Source: Lichtheimia corymbifera B2541 (Eukaryota > Mucoromycota > Mucoromycetes > Mucorales > Lichtheimiaceae). From it: DNA of 64,000 nucleotides. The position numbers and the translations under genes were made by a program. The DNA lies in assembly GCA_000697475.1 (NCBI GenBank), contig JNEU01000614.1:54118-118117 (forward strand). The letters are read 5' to 3'. Under the pieces are notes generated by a model. The model was not told the origin of the DNA and ran no database searches. It saw only the letters and a list, made by a program, of their open reading frames with translations. Shown here piece after piece: positions 1 to 12,029 of this stretch (its first letter is position 1; every line of letters begins with the position of its first letter).

Positions 1-2
1 AT

Positions 3-1063
3 CCGAGCGTGATGTCTGTGCCATTGCCTAATGAGGAGAATGACAAGGGCGTGGTGCATTCTGGCAAAACAACCCTGGTACCTTTATGGATACGTGGTGA
101 CCGGATTGGAAAACATACTTTCAAATTTTTGTTTTCTTATCAATCAGAGGTAGGAGAGAGAGAGAAAAAACATGGCGTGATGTAGTTGGTCCGTGCTCAT
201 CGCATGATTTATCATCATTGTAGGAAGACAACCCAGCTATTGCACATCGTGTGTTGCGTTATACAGTGAATCTTCAGGTACTGCCATCGCTCAAGATCAA
301 TGCATTCACCCGACCTAGTGCAGCCACACCACAAGAGTATATCCTTGGTATTGAGGTATGTGTGTTGATTGCTGTAAAAGAAAGAAATCAGGCAATTTTC
401 ATTAACCAATACCGATCCAATTAGGTGGAGAATTTACAAGCGGCTGAATTTCACCTTACTCAGCTCAATGCAGCCAGTCGACTGTGGACTGTTGTACCAC
501 TTAGTATTCAAATGCAGTCAAGGTAAAGTGCATCATCATCAGACGAGGAAAATCATGGGACTAATGAAGACACATATAGAGAGGATGTCAAAGCAAAGAC
601 ATATATTCCTATGCGACAAACGACCTTTGCGTACTACAAGGTTTGCAAGTTACAAGAAAGCGAGCATGATCCTTCCAAGTTGAATATTACCAAGTTATCC
701 TTTGTAAGTAAACAATGACTACTATGTATGTGATTGTTGATTAACAGTTGTTTCTTTCAGGGTGATGCTGAGATACCCTTTGACACTGTACCACTCAAGA
801 CCTTTGCTTTGAATTCACGAACATTGTGGCGTCAGAGCAATATACAATCGCAACATTCACATCAAAACGAGACAGAAGAACCAAGTCTTTATAATCTTGG
901 AGATTTGGATTTGACGTTGTATTGGGATATCCCCAGCATGAAACGACATGGACAACATTACATTATCGGTATCAGCCTTGCTAACTTGTCAGACAATGTT
1001 CCTCCTCCACCACCCGCTCGCCCTTCGCTCTCATTAGCTCTTCCCATTGACACCAAAGCATGA
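3..1063 (+). CDS. TRAPPC8: TRAPPC8/Trs85-like TRAPP subunit, C-terminal part (5' end outside window)
   Basis: This is the 3' end of a gene for a subunit of the TRAPPIII tethering complex, which serves Rab1/Ypt1 activation in ER-Golgi traffic and autophagy. Five exons keep one frame: 3-149, 224-355, 425-522, 580-703 and 761-1063, with GT-AG introns of 57-74 nt. Seen in the translation are a VPLWIRGDRIGKHTFKFLF segment and, in the next exon, IAHRVLRYTVNLQVLPSL. These resemble the C-terminal region of TRAPPC8, where a weak-motif 'W-R-G---G-H---FLFYYE' stretch is followed by 'HR-LR-T'. The last exon has an alternating hydrophobic pattern (LGDLDLTLYWDIP) typical of the beta-sandwich end of TRAPP large subunits. 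The stop lies only about 110 bp before the next start codon, and an AATAAA-like stretch follows it. Family assignment is by recalled similarity. TRAPPC10/Trs130 is the main alternative. Confidence 0.72.
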
Positions 1064-1172
1064 GAATAAAAAAATCCCAGCAACACGAACCTTATTTTTT
1101 TATCGAACTATCTATTGTCCATGAATTCCCTTACACGACTCTTTTTCTCTTTTCTCACTTTTACAAAAAACC

Positions 1173-3496
1173 ATGCTCTCACGACTCGCACTTGCTGGCG
1201 CTCGGCGAACCAATGTTACAACTTCATCGCGACATTGCTCATTGCTCTTGTCTCATAGCAACGGCATCGGGGCAACAAGAAGGCGGTGTTATTCAAGCAT
1301 GAACCATCCTCACCATAATACCAAGAAACAAGAGTCATTCAGTATACCCAAAGCGTTTCAAAGGTTTCTTGACAAAATGTCATCATCATCATCATCACCG
1401 AATGGAGGAGGAGGAGGATCCACAAGCAAACAGGGTGGTGGTGGGGGAAACCATCATCATCATCATCATCCGCAACAACCCCAAATGAATGCTGCCGTGG
1501 TAATTGTATCCGCAGCGACCACCTATGCTCTATGGAATTGGATTGTGTCACCTGAACAAAGTGCACGGGAAATTACATGGCAAACGTTTCGAAGCTCTTT
1601 ATTGGAAAAAGGGGTTGTGGATAGCGTAAATGTGATCAACCATACTCAGGCACGCGTCCATTTACGACCGGAAGCAGTGACACTGGGAGTTCATCCACAA
1701 CAAATCTATGCATTCAACATTGGCTCGGTGGAAAGCTTTGAACGACATATGGAGGAGGCACAAAAGGAACTTGGGATCCCTGGTTCAGAACATATTCCTG
1801 TCGCCTATCGCAGTGAAGTGGGTATTGTCAACATGTTATTCCACTTTGCACCCACGCTTTTGATCATTGGTGCTCTCTACTATATGGTGAAACGTGGTCC
1901 AGGTGGTGCCGGTGGTGCCGGTGGCAGTGGTGGTGTCTTTGGCATTGGCAAGAGTCGTGCAAAACTGTTTAATCAAGAACAAAAAGTTAAGATCAAGTTT
2001 AAAGACGTGGCGGGTGCTGATGAAGCCAAGGAGGAAATCATGGAGTTTGTAAAGTTCCTAAAGAATCCTGGTGTTTATGAACGTCTTGGTGCAACGATTC
2101 CAAAAGGTGCTATTCTCTCTGGTCCTCCAGGTACCGGTAAAACTCTCTTGGCCAAGGCAACAGCAGGCGAAGCAGGTGTTCCTTTCTTGAGCGTCTCGGG
2201 TTCTGAATTTGTGGAAATGTTTGTTGGTGTGGGACCATCCCGTGTCCGTGATATGTTTGCAACAGCCAAAAAGAATGCGCCTTGTATTATCTTTGTGGAT
2301 GAAATTGATGCTATTGGCAAGGCACGTGGAAAAGGTGGTCAATTGGGCGGCAATGATGAACGCGAAAGCACACTCAACCAGTTACTTGTTGAAATGGATG
2401 GCTTTGATTCGAATGAACATGTGGTGGTATTGGCTGGCACCAACCGACCGGATGTATTGGATCCAGCATTATTACGACCAGGTCGCTTTGACAGACATAT
2501 TGCTATTGATCGGCCTGATATTGAAGGACGCGTGGCGATATTCAAGGTCCACTTGAAACCTATCAAAACAACCGAAGACGTGGATCAGCTTGCTCGCAAA
2601 TTAGCTGCCCTTACACCTGGTTTCTCCGGTGCGGATGCACGCAATGTATGCAACGAAGCAGCCCTTATTGCTGCACGACATCACAAGGATCAAGTGACTC
2701 AAGTTGACTTTGAACAAGCGATTGAGCGTGTGATTGCTGGTTTGGAAAAGAAATCACGTGTCTTATCGCCCGAGGAGAAGAAGACGGTTGCTTATCACGA
2801 AGCGGGACATGCTGTGTGTGGTTGGTACCTCCAACATGCCGATCCATTACTCAAAGTATCCATTATTCCTCGCGGGGTTGCTGCTCTTGGTTATGCACAA
2901 TATCTTCCAAAGGATCAGTACCTCTTTAGCGAAAAGCAATTGCTTGATCGCATGTGTATGACACTCGGTGGTCGTGTTTCCGAGCAGATCTTTTTCGATA
3001 CCATCACAACCGGTGCACATGATGATTTGCAAAAGGTTACCAAGATGGCATATGCACAAGTATCTACCTATGGCATGAATCCCACTATCGGACCACTTTC
3101 ATTCACTGATCCACAAGGAGACCAGCAATTCCAGAAACCGTTTTCAGAACAAACCGGTGCTCTCATTGACAGCGAAGCTCGCACGCTTATCAATAATGCT
3201 TACACTCGTACATTGGAGCTATTGACCAAGCATAAGGCGGATGTGGAAAGGGTAGCAAAGTTGTTATTGGACAAGGAAGTCATTACACGAGAGGATATGG
3301 AGCAATTGCTGGGAAAACGGCCTTTTGTTGAAACAACAGTGTATGATGAATATGTACGTCCAAAGGTATGTTGTGCATCACACTAGTCTAAAATTCTGCA
3401 TGCTGATAACTCTAATAGAAATCTTCACCTGCTGCTACTTTGTTCCCTGATGACCCAGCATCCTCTTCTTCCTCAGAACAACCCAATACCCCTTAA
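1173..3496 (+). CDS. AFG3: Mitochondrial m-AAA protease subunit (Afg3/Yta12 family)
   Basis: ATP-dependent zinc metalloprotease of the mitochondrial inner membrane. It degrades unassembled membrane proteins and matures some imported ones. Two exons, 1173-3365 and 3419-3496, give 756 aa; the small second exon adds a Ser-rich tail. The N-terminus ([12 protein letters not shown]...) is basic, hydroxylated and lacks acids, as expected of a matrix-targeting signal. A Gly/His-rich linker follows, then two membrane segments around residues 105-125 and 218-235 flanking an intermembrane-space domain. The AAA module has Walker A GPPGTGKT from about residue 317, Walker [10 protein letters not shown], an SRH ending in [10 protein letters not shown], and the aromatic pore loop MFVGVG. 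The zinc site HEAGH is at about 542-546. All catalytic residues are intact and length is normal for the family. Whether it is the Yta10/Afg3 or Yta12/Rca1 ortholog cannot be settled by eye. The long His and Gly runs in the linker are low-complexity. Confidence 0.96.
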
Positions 3497-3680
3497 CACA
3501 CTACTTGTAAACATTTTGTACTGTAGAATCATCTTTATATTGTTGGCATAATAAAAGCTTAGGCTTAGCTAACTAGCATAATAATTATTCTGCCAAAAGA
3601 TCACATGGCCAAATCGCACCACCACCACCACCTCTATTTGTAGAGCGTTGTTCCACCTGCTGTGTCCCGCCTTATTCACC

Positions 3681-4876
3681 ATGTCCAGTCCCAAACTCAT
3701 GCAATCTGTCCTTCGTGCCAATTTGAAGCATTCACCAAAGAGTGAGTTTGACGAGCCCTATGTCTTTCCACGCAAGCACTTGCCCAAGGTCATGAAAGGT
3801 ATGCGCGCAATGCAAGCGTTTTATTCGGTCAGTGTCATTGAATAGCAATCCCTATAGACGAAACCAAGACCCCCATTGTGCTTATTGCTTGTGGTTCCTA
3901 TTCTCCCATTACGTACTTGCACTTGCGCATGTTTGGTCAGTAGTAGTAGTAGCCATGGTGCGTCTGTCGGTGTCATTGACAATGATGAGTAATAGAAATG
4001 GCCATGGACCACTTTAAGGAACGGGACGAGTACGAGCTTATCGCTGGTTACTTTTCGCCTGTAGCCGATGCGTATAGAAAGGATGGACTTGCCGAAGCCA
4101 AGGATCGTGTCAAGATGTGCGAGTTGGCAGTGGAAACAACATCCGACTGGTTGATGGTGGATTCATGGGAATCGCGTCAGGAACGGTATCAACGCACAGC
4201 GGTTGTCCTGGATCATTTCAATCAAGAACTGAACGATGACCATTTCGATCCCGAGACCAATGAAACCATCCCTGGTGGTATCGTTACAAGCACAGGAGAA
4301 AGAAAAAACATCAAGATTATGTTGTTGGCAGGTGGTGATTTGATCGCATCCTTTGGTCACCCAGGTGTTTGGTCACCCGAAGATGTAAGTATGGTGGTCG
4401 TAATGTGGTCATGGCAACAATCCCAAAAATAGGATGCTTATAAAATCTCTCTTTTTATATAGCTGCATCACATTGTTGGATTCTATGGATGTGTCATTAT
4501 CGAACGCACAGGCACGGACGTTTTTGGGTTTTTATTATCGCACGATATCTTGTATCAGCATAGGGTAAGGAAGGAACAAGGATGTGATATTTAAAAATAG
4601 CCAACCACTCCTCTATTTGTAGATGAATATCGTCGTCATTAAACAGCTAATCCACAATGACATTAGCTCAACCAAAGTGAGGTAAGCTTTTCCTGATATC
4701 AACCCCACACACATGATATGCTTATCCCGAAACGCATGATTCATATTAGGCTGTTTGTGAAACGTGGCATGTCGATCAAATATCTGTTGCCGAACCCTGT
4801 CATCGACTACATTTACAAACGCGAGCTATACAAAATGACACCACCTGATACCACCACTACTACTACTACTCATTAG
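3681..4876 (+). CDS. NMA1: Nicotinamide/nicotinate mononucleotide adenylyltransferase (NMNAT)
   Basis: Transfers AMP from ATP to NMN or NaMN, the last common step of NAD synthesis. Six exons: 3681-3798, 3858-3935, 3996-4384, 4463-4564, 4623-4681, 4750-4876; 290 aa. The nucleotidyltransferase signature spans the second intron: GSYSPITYLHLRMFE contains the (S/T)-x-x-P-x-T/x-x-H-L core binding ATP phosphates. Further family marks are VKMCELA, the long 'TSDWLMVDSWES' region that contacts the pyridine base, LLAGGDLIASF, and the C-terminal ISSTKVR motif with the second phosphate-binding Ser/Thr/Arg cluster, followed by LLPNPVIDYI. The ORF ends in a short Thr repeat. The start chosen (ATG 3681) gives an N-terminus of the length usual for fungal Nma1/Nma2. 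Eukaryotic rather than bacterial type, presumably nuclear/cytosolic, as no targeting peptide is visible. Confidence 0.96.
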
Positions 4877-5143
4877 ACTAGATGCATGCATTCTCCAATC
4901 ATCATTAAAGTACCCCAAATCATTAGAACAAGAAGCGAGTCAACTCTTTGCAAAAGCTTGTATATCACACGTACAGCATACAAGGTTGTGTTTTCTGTTA
5001 TTGTTTATGGTATACAAGAAAAGAAGGGGAAAAAGAGTAAGAGAAGGAAGGAGAGAATGAGAGACTACATGGGTTTTCTAGGTAGTAACCGAGTTGTTGT
5101 TGTTAACAAGGGGGAGGAGGTGGAAAAGATGGTTACTTTTTTT

Positions 5144-6539
5144 TTACTTTGTAAGGTAGAAAGGATGCGAGGTGAAGGTGCATTCCTCTTTATCCTCGGT
5201 GACACCAACGACTTGATAAAAGTAGGCGTCCTTGGAGCTAGTTTCAGAGACATTCTTGATGGTGTCCTTGATGCTGAACAATTGATGAGCATCCTCAGGA
5301 CCATCCCACGACTCTTGCACCAACTCAGTTTCGCGGTCCTTGAGGTTGACCTTGTAAAGCTTGAGGGACTTGTATTGGGCCAATTGGGAGATGGGATCAC
5401 TCTCTGTATAGATGTAAATAAATATTCATGCAAATGAAAAATGCAAAGGGTGGTCGGTATTCACTTACTGATATGGACAGGGACACGCTTGGTCTTGCTG
5501 ATATCGATCTTTTCACCCAAAGCAGGCTTGGTCAATTCAACACCAAAGCAACCACGACCCACATCCTTGTCGAGGTTTTGCAATGCCTCCATGTTGGCAG
5601 CATTGTCGTGGCTAGGCGACGAAGCCTTAAAGACCTATCGTAGGGTTTAATAATCATGAGGGTTGTCATTTTCATTCTTTTTTGTTTTACCTGGGACATC
5701 AAGGTACAGTCGGGACCTGCAGCACACAAAAGTTAGCACAACTGGAAATTACCATATCGAGTAAGATTCTCTTTTGCCCAATTATTATACCAACCTGACT
5801 GCGAGTTGTGGACCCACACGCTGAAAATGGTTTAGAAAGGTGATCACTTCATAATCGTTAGCACTTACCGGAATTTGAACTGGGAAGGAAGCTGCACGCC
5901 TTGTGTCTTTGTGATATCGACGCTGTTGATGATGATCGTGGTTGGTCATGGTGAACGTGGCAATCAAGAATGATGATGATGACTTACTTTAGGGTGGCCT
6001 GGGTGTTGAGTGCATACGAGCCCTTCCAAGGTGTACCAAGATACTTTGGTGTGCCATCGTTTCCGATCGAGTAAATCTAGAATTTAAATGTATGTGTGTG
6101 TCAAAAATAGAGCAGCGTCTCCAAAGTGATAAACAATTGCCCCTTAAAGCGAGCCGACACGTACATCTACACCCTTAATGACCTTGGCCTCGGAATCAGG
6201 TTGACGATCTATATAATATCACACATGGCTTAGTTGATTTGTTGCTGCCATATCAAGTAGTAGTAGTAGTAGTAGAATCATCATCACATACCGACGGTGA
6301 CAGTGACCTTGGTGGCATCGCTAAATTCTTGTCCTTGGGTGGGAGCTGACACGCTCAGACCTATACGATTCACCCCATGTTAGGTTGCAAAAAGTAATAG
6401 GATGATGATGATGATGATGACACCTACCGTTACAAAACTTTTTTTGAGCTTGATCAATTTCGTCTTGCAAATCATCTGCCTTTGCAAACTGAGCAGCGGT
6501 GGCTAAAAGGCCGAAAAGAGCAACCGTAGAGAGACGCAT
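5144..6539 (-). CDS. Secreted two-domain protein of unknown function, nine exons
   Basis: Predicted secreted protein of 281 aa. Exons on the minus strand, listed 5' to 3': 6539-6428, 6360-6292, 6208-6165, 6076-5988, 5922-5869, 5820-5795, 5716-5691, 5634-5469, 5403-5144. Every junction has GT-AG ends and preserves frame; two exons are only 26 nt. The first exon encodes a typical signal peptide (MRLSTVALFGLLATAAQFAKA). The mature part seems to consist of two related halves. Each begins with Cys followed by a beta-rich 'P..G..(D/S)..K...V.V' stretch and ends near another Cys (DCTL in the first half, ECTF in the second). The pattern resembles the Ig-like fold of fungal cell-wall proteins such as the KRE9/KNH N-terminal domain, but the match is weak. 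I do not recognise the protein. A role in the wall or extracellular space follows only from the signal peptide and cysteines. The intron density is higher than in any neighbour except the GTPase and tRNA-synthetase genes. Confidence 0.8.
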
Positions 6540-7564
6540 GATAATGGAAAGGAAGGCTTGGGTGGGGTGTAAAAAGGAAAAAGAAGAAAAAGAATGAGAG
6601 AGGTGTGTGAGTTGTGTGGGATTACAAGAAAAAAAAAGGGAAACAAGGGGTGTTAAATGAGGAGAGACAGAGAGAAAACCGCTAAAAAAGATTGGGATCC
6701 TGCAAGTTAGCTTCATTTGCTCTCAACTCCGTCTATACATCCCTTACGAATCAAATGAGTACCTCCTCTAATTACTGGATGGTACCTTTGTCCATCTATT
6801 CGGTGCACGGTTGTCATGTTTGTTCTTTTTGGCTTACAATTTCAAGGGCTTTTATATATATATGATGCAATGAGCGGTGTTTCTTGTTGTAATGCCACTT
6901 GGATGCATACAAACTGCAACAGGCGTGATGATCGAATCGTGTGTGATGATATTTAAAAATGCAGCACAGACAATATCCGAGAATATACAATTGCCAAAAG
7001 TCAGTGTGGTGCGTGCCACACACTAAGTTTATTGAGCATCTTACAACCGAGGAAACAAAACGTACTATAAGATACTACAGTGATCCCTAGCCAGTGCTGC
7101 TGCGCTGTGCTGGAAAATCCAATCCAGGATGGTGCTGTATATGAGGGTTGGTGGTACAGTAACGTTCTTTTCTTTGATAGGAATGGCACAGGCATTTTTA
7201 CGATTAAAAGTTGTTCTTTTATTATCTTGTACTAAATTCTACCCACAATGCTAATACGTCCATTCTAACGACTCGTTTCTACATTATTATGAGCGTCAAA
7301 AGTGATGAAAGAAAGAGGCTGCGCTGCTGGGCCATGTTGCATGAATGAGCTGCTCGCTTGTCGATAATAGATCTGCTAAAAGCACTTGTGTGTAGTCCAC
7401 GTCGTGTAGAGGGGCTGAATGTGCGTTGTGGTAGTCCATGTCGTGTAAAGAAAGACTCGTGTTACTTTGATAAAGATACTGCTGTCCATCATAAAGTTGT
7501 CTCTCGTTCCTTGCATACACTTGCAATGTCACTCATTTGCACCGGTCACCTCCAAGGCTGAACA
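6540..7564. other. Noncoding or decayed stretch, no gene seen
   Basis: Upstream region of the minus-strand secreted protein gene, then AT-rich DNA. Only short unrelated open frames occur in all six frames, with no splice-consistent gene, tRNA or recognisable domain. It marks the transition from gene-dense to repeat-rich DNA. Confidence 0.5.
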
Positions 7565-8559
7565 ACATTGACTTGAGTATTCCATTTGCATCCACAATGA
7601 TCAACCATCCTTCGTCAAAGATAAAAGCTCACTCGATAATCCCATCCTATCCATGATCATTTTCAGCGGTATCCACTTGACGTGATCCACCGTTCCTGCA
7701 GACGACGCGCCAAGTAACCAAAGCAAGATTGCAGGATTTCTCATTTCTGCACTTGATCGCATCCATCCATCATAGCCACTGTAAGTCCAATAAGAAAGAG
7801 CCACCATGTGATTGCTGCTGATATGCTTCCTTTTCCATCCGGCTGCTGGTCTACCTCTTTCTGGGTCATTTTGATCGTAACTCAATCATGTCAGGATCGC
7901 CTGTGTGCTGATATGGCCTCCCACCCACCCATTGGGAATCCGTATGTATCGAAGCAGGTTGCTGCACATAAATAAAGCTGCTTGTATATAATGCCTATCT
8001 GCTGTTCACGTAATAAAGGCCACAAGGCAGTTTGCTGCAAGTAACTGGGACAATAGAGTAGAGACCTTGCTAGTGGCAACTGCTGCTGCGTTTGGTTGTG
8101 GGTAGCAGAGGAGTGTGCAAGAGCGTGTGTTGTAGTAGAGTGACAAGGCTGCGAGACAATGGAGTAAAGACCTCGCTAACGGCAACTGCAGGAATGAATG
8201 CTGTTACGTTTGATGGTGATTGAGGACCGTACAAGAGAAGGTGGACTGTCAAGAAACGCGGGTGTTGTAGTGGGGTGTGTACACGCCATGGACTCGCCAT
8301 TCAAGTCAAAGACAATCGGATCAAGGCAGTTGTAGGATTGACATGGTGGGTTGAAGTAGGACAATCGTTCGCAAGTGGTAGTTGCACTTGAATGGGGCAA
8401 CAGTGGAGAATGGGAAGAAGAGAAAATAAAGTGGGAGTGGAAGAAGTGGAAATTAAATTGGTCAGGCACTGACTGCACTACAAATCCATGCACACTGTAA
8501 ATGATCCATGATCTAAAGATTGCCTCTTTCGAACCTGAAACTTTCACACAAGGTGCTCC

Positions 8560-9110
8560 TGGATATGCTGAACAACTTTGTATTAATAAAGGACCTACAC
8601 TTCATTTGAAAATTTCGAAAGGGAGAGCATAATGTGGGGTTTACTATGATGGGCGGAAATCTGGAAAGCGCCGGATTTATGAAAAAGTCAATTAGTATGT
8701 AGTTTCTGGGGATTCCCCATATCGCACTTGAAACTTGGTCAGAAGGTACTCTCGCACATGCTGATCAACTCCATTCATTTAAAAACCGCATGGTTCATTA
8801 TGTACATTTTGAATGCCGGCCAGCCCAAATGTAGGATAAAGTAGGGCCGGCGCTCCTGTTCCCCGAGATTGCCCACCTCGAACCTGAAACTTTCACACAA
8901 CATCCTTTCGACCACGCCGAGCAATATCGTTCTCATAAAGTCCCCAGAGTTCATTATGAAAACATTGAATGTAGGAGAGACGACGAAGGGACGGTAACAT
9001 AAATAGGGTGTACGGCCGTGCGCGCCGATATTGCTGGTGGGGACGTCGAAACTTGGTCAGGAGGTGCTCTCGGTCATGCTGATCAACATCGTTCTCATAA
9101 AGCCTCTACA
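8560..9110 (-). repeat. Tandem ~160-bp modules, left arm
   Basis: Four degenerate modules, each containing a version of CATGCTGATCAAC (near 8567, 8757, 8918 and 9077), followed by a conserved stretch about a TTCATTATG motif and a segment complementary to AAACTTGGTCAGAAGG. They are the inverse of the modules in the right arm. Confidence 0.7.
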
Positions 9111-9148
9111 CATCATTATGGAGATTTGGAGAAACAGGTACCTTCATG

Positions 9149-9333
9149 TTTTACCTATGCTGTAAGCGTGATGCTATATGACAAGTGGTCTTTGTTCATT
9201 GTCAAGTAGGTATACCCCGATAGAGCCGAAGATGCAGACGGACTTCTTTGTGCAACACAGCTCATTTGCATGATATTTCCCAATGAACAAGCACCACTTG
9301 TAATATAGCATTACGCGTACAGCATAGTAAAAA
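9149..9333. repeat. Hairpin unit H1 of the fold-back core
   Basis: About 55-nt arms starting with a TTTTACCTATGCTG block and GATGCTATATGACAAGTGG return in reverse complement on the far side of a 70-nt spacer containing GATAGAG and CTCATTTGCATGATA. The same unit occurs eight times in the core (9670-9855, 9996-10182, 10323-10513, 10641-10827, 10967-11153, 11294-11480, 11815-12006). Confidence 0.75.
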
Positions 9334-9360
9334 CATAAAGATAGCTGTATCTCCAAACCT

Positions 9361-9643
9361 TACAATGAAATGTGGGGTCGATCATAGAACAAAGTTGCTC
9401 GTCAGGGTCAAGCGCACCTTGGGTGCAACTTTCACGATCAGGCTTGCCAATCCTAGATTTCGCAATGTCACCACCAGCCAAAGTGGATCGTGGGTCGACC
9501 TCTTGAATTTTTTTTTCGACTTTGGCTGGTGGTGACACTGCGAATTCTAGGATTGGCGACTCTAATCGTGAAAGTTGCACCCAAGGTGCGCTTCATCCCG
9601 ACGAGCAACTTTGCTCTATGAAAGACCCCACGTTTCATTGTAG
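9361..9643. repeat. 283-bp near-perfect hairpin, left half
   Basis: Arm 9361-9483 (starting TACAATGAAATGTGGGGTC and ending CCACCAGCCAAAGT) pairs with 9519-9643 around a 35-nt loop that contains GGTCGACC and a T9 run. It is the mirror partner of 11506-11788. Confidence 0.8.
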
Positions 9644-9669
9644 AATTTTTAGTTATGGGCATCTTTATG

Positions 9670-10513
9670 TTTTACATATGCTATAACCATGATGCTAGAT
9701 GAACGGTGACCTTTGTTCATTGTCAAGTAGGTAGACCCTGATAGAGCGGAAGATGCGCAGGGGCGTGCTTGTCTAACATAGCTCATTTGCATGATACTTC
9801 ACAATGAACAAATATCACTTGTCATATAGCATCATGGTTTCAGCATATGTAAAAATGTAAAAGCGCCTGCATCTAGGATTGGCAAGCTGTATTGTGAAAC
9901 ATGATTGACAAGGTGCGCTTCACCACGACGAGAAATATTGTTCGATGAAAGAGCCCATGTTTCATTGTAAAGTTTTGAGATAAATGCACTTTCTCTTTTT
10001 ACATATGATGAAAAGCATGATGCTATATGACAAGTGGTGTTTGTCCATTGTCAAGTAGCTTGTCCCTGATAGAGCGGAAGATGCGCAGGGGCGTGCTTGT
10101 GAAACACAGCTCATTTGCATGATACTTCACAATGAACAAACACCACTTGTTATATAGCATCATGGTTTCAGCATATGTAAAAGCGTAAACGTGAATGTAT
10201 CGAGGATTGGCAAGCTGTATCGTGAAACATGATTCACAAGGTGCGCTCCACCATCACGAGCAATATTGTTCTATGGACAAGCCCATGTTTCATTGTAAAG
10301 TTTTGAGATAAATGCACTTTCTCTTTTCACATATGATGAAAAGCATGATGCTATATGACAAGTGATGTTTGTTCATTGTGAAGTAGCTCGGCCCTGATAG
10401 ACCGGAAGATTCACAGGGCCGTGTATGTGAAACACAGCTCATTTTCATGATACTTCGCAATGAACAAACACCGCTTATCATAAGCATCACGCTTTTCATC
10501 ATATGTAAAAACG
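9670..10513. repeat. Hairpin units H2-H4 of the fold-back core
   Basis: Three successive copies (9670-9855, 9996-10182, 10323-10513) of the H1-type hairpin. They are separated by about 140-nt spacers that carry a GGCAAGCTGTATCGTGAAAC segment and an AACATGGGC/CTTTCAT segment. H4 is the copy nearest the centre. Confidence 0.75.
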
Positions 10514-10640
10514 AGAAAGTGCATTTATCTCTAAACTCTACAATAAAACATGGGATCTTTCATAGAACAATATTGCTCGTCGTGGTCGGGCGCACCTTGC
10601 CAATCATGTTTCCCGATACAGCTTGACATTCACGTTTACG

Positions 10641-11480
10641 CTTTTACATATGCTGAAAGCGTGATGCTTATGATAAGTGGTATTTGTTCATTGTGAAGTA
10701 TCATGCAAATGAGCTATGTTAGACAAGCACGCCCCTGCGCATCTTCCGCTCTATCAGGGTCTACCTACTTGACAATGAACAAAGGTCACCGTTCATCTAG
10801 CATCATGGTTACAGCATATGTAAAAAGAGAAAGTGCATTTATCTCAAAACTTTACAATGAAACATGGGCTCTTTCATCGAAAAATATTTCTCGTCGTGGT
10901 GAAGCGCACCTTGTCAATCATGTTTCACGATACAGCTTGCCAATCCTAGATGCAGGCACTTTTACGTTTTTACATATGCTGAAACCATGATGCTATATAA
11001 CAAGTGGTTTTTGTTCATTGTGAAGTATTATGCAAATGAGCTGTGTTAGACAAGCACACCCCCCGCATCTTCCGCTCTATCAGGATCTACCTACTTGACA
11101 ATGAACGAAGGTCACCTTTCATCTAGGCATCATGATTACAGCATATGTAAAACATAAAGATGCCCATAACTAAAAATTCTACAATGAAACGTGGGGTCTT
11201 TCATAGAGCAAAGTTGCTCGTCGGGATGAAGCGCACCTTGTCAATCATGTTTCACGATCAAGCTTGCCAATCCTAGATGCAGGCACTTTTGAGTTTTTAC
11301 ATATGCTGAAAGCGTGATGCTGTATGATAAGTTGTGTTTGTTCATTGTGAAGTATTATGCAAATGAGCTGTGTTATACAAGCACGCCCCTGCGCATATTC
11401 GGCTCTATCAGGGTCTACCTACTTGACAATGAACAAAGGTCACCTTTCATATAGCATCATGGTTACAGCATATGTAAAAC
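10641..11480. repeat. Hairpin units H5-H7 of the fold-back core
   Basis: Three copies (10641-10827, 10967-11153, 11294-11480) in mirror order to H4-H2. Midpoint sums of mirror pairs are 21,149-21,152, which places the symmetry centre at 10,575. Confidence 0.75.
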
Positions 11481-11505
11481 ACAAAGATGCCCATAACTAA
11501 AAATT

Positions 11506-11788
11506 CTACAATGAAACGTGGGGTCTACAATCGAACAAAGTTGCTCGCCGGGGTGAAGCGCACCTTGTGTAGAAGTTTCACGATCGTCGTGGCCATTCTC
11601 AGATTCACCCAATGTCACCACCAGCCAAAGTTGAAAAAAAAATTCAAGAGGTCGACCCACGATCCACTTTGGCTGGTGGTGACATTGCGAAATCTAGGAT
11701 CGACGAGGCTGATCGTGAAACTTGCACCCAAGGTGCGCTTGACCCCGACGAGCAACTTTGTTCGATTGAAGACCCCACGTTTTATTGT
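11506..11788. repeat. 283-bp near-perfect hairpin, right half
   Basis: Mirror copy of the hairpin at 9361-9643. Both arms end in the TACAATGAAACGTGGGGTC block, with the CCACCAGCCAAAG motif next to the loop and an A9 run inside it. Confidence 0.8.
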
Positions 11789-11814
11789 AAAATTTAGATA
11801 TACAGGCCCCTTTA

Positions 11815-12006
11815 TGTTTTTACATATCCTGTAAGCGTGATGCTATATGGAGAGTGATGTTTGTTCATTGTGAAGTATCATGCAAATGAGCTGGTTACAC
11901 AAGCACGCCCCTGCGCATCTTCCGCTCTATTAGAGTCCAACTACTTTACAATGAACAAACACCACTTGTCATATAGCATCATGCATACAGCATATGTAAA
12001 AACATA
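11815..12006. repeat. Hairpin unit H8 of the fold-back core
   Basis: Outermost right copy of the hairpin unit, mirror partner of H1. The arms read GTGATGCTATATGGAGAGTG and its complement ending ATATAGCATCATG. Confidence 0.75.
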
Positions 12007-12029
12007 AAGGTGCCGGTATCTCCAAATCT

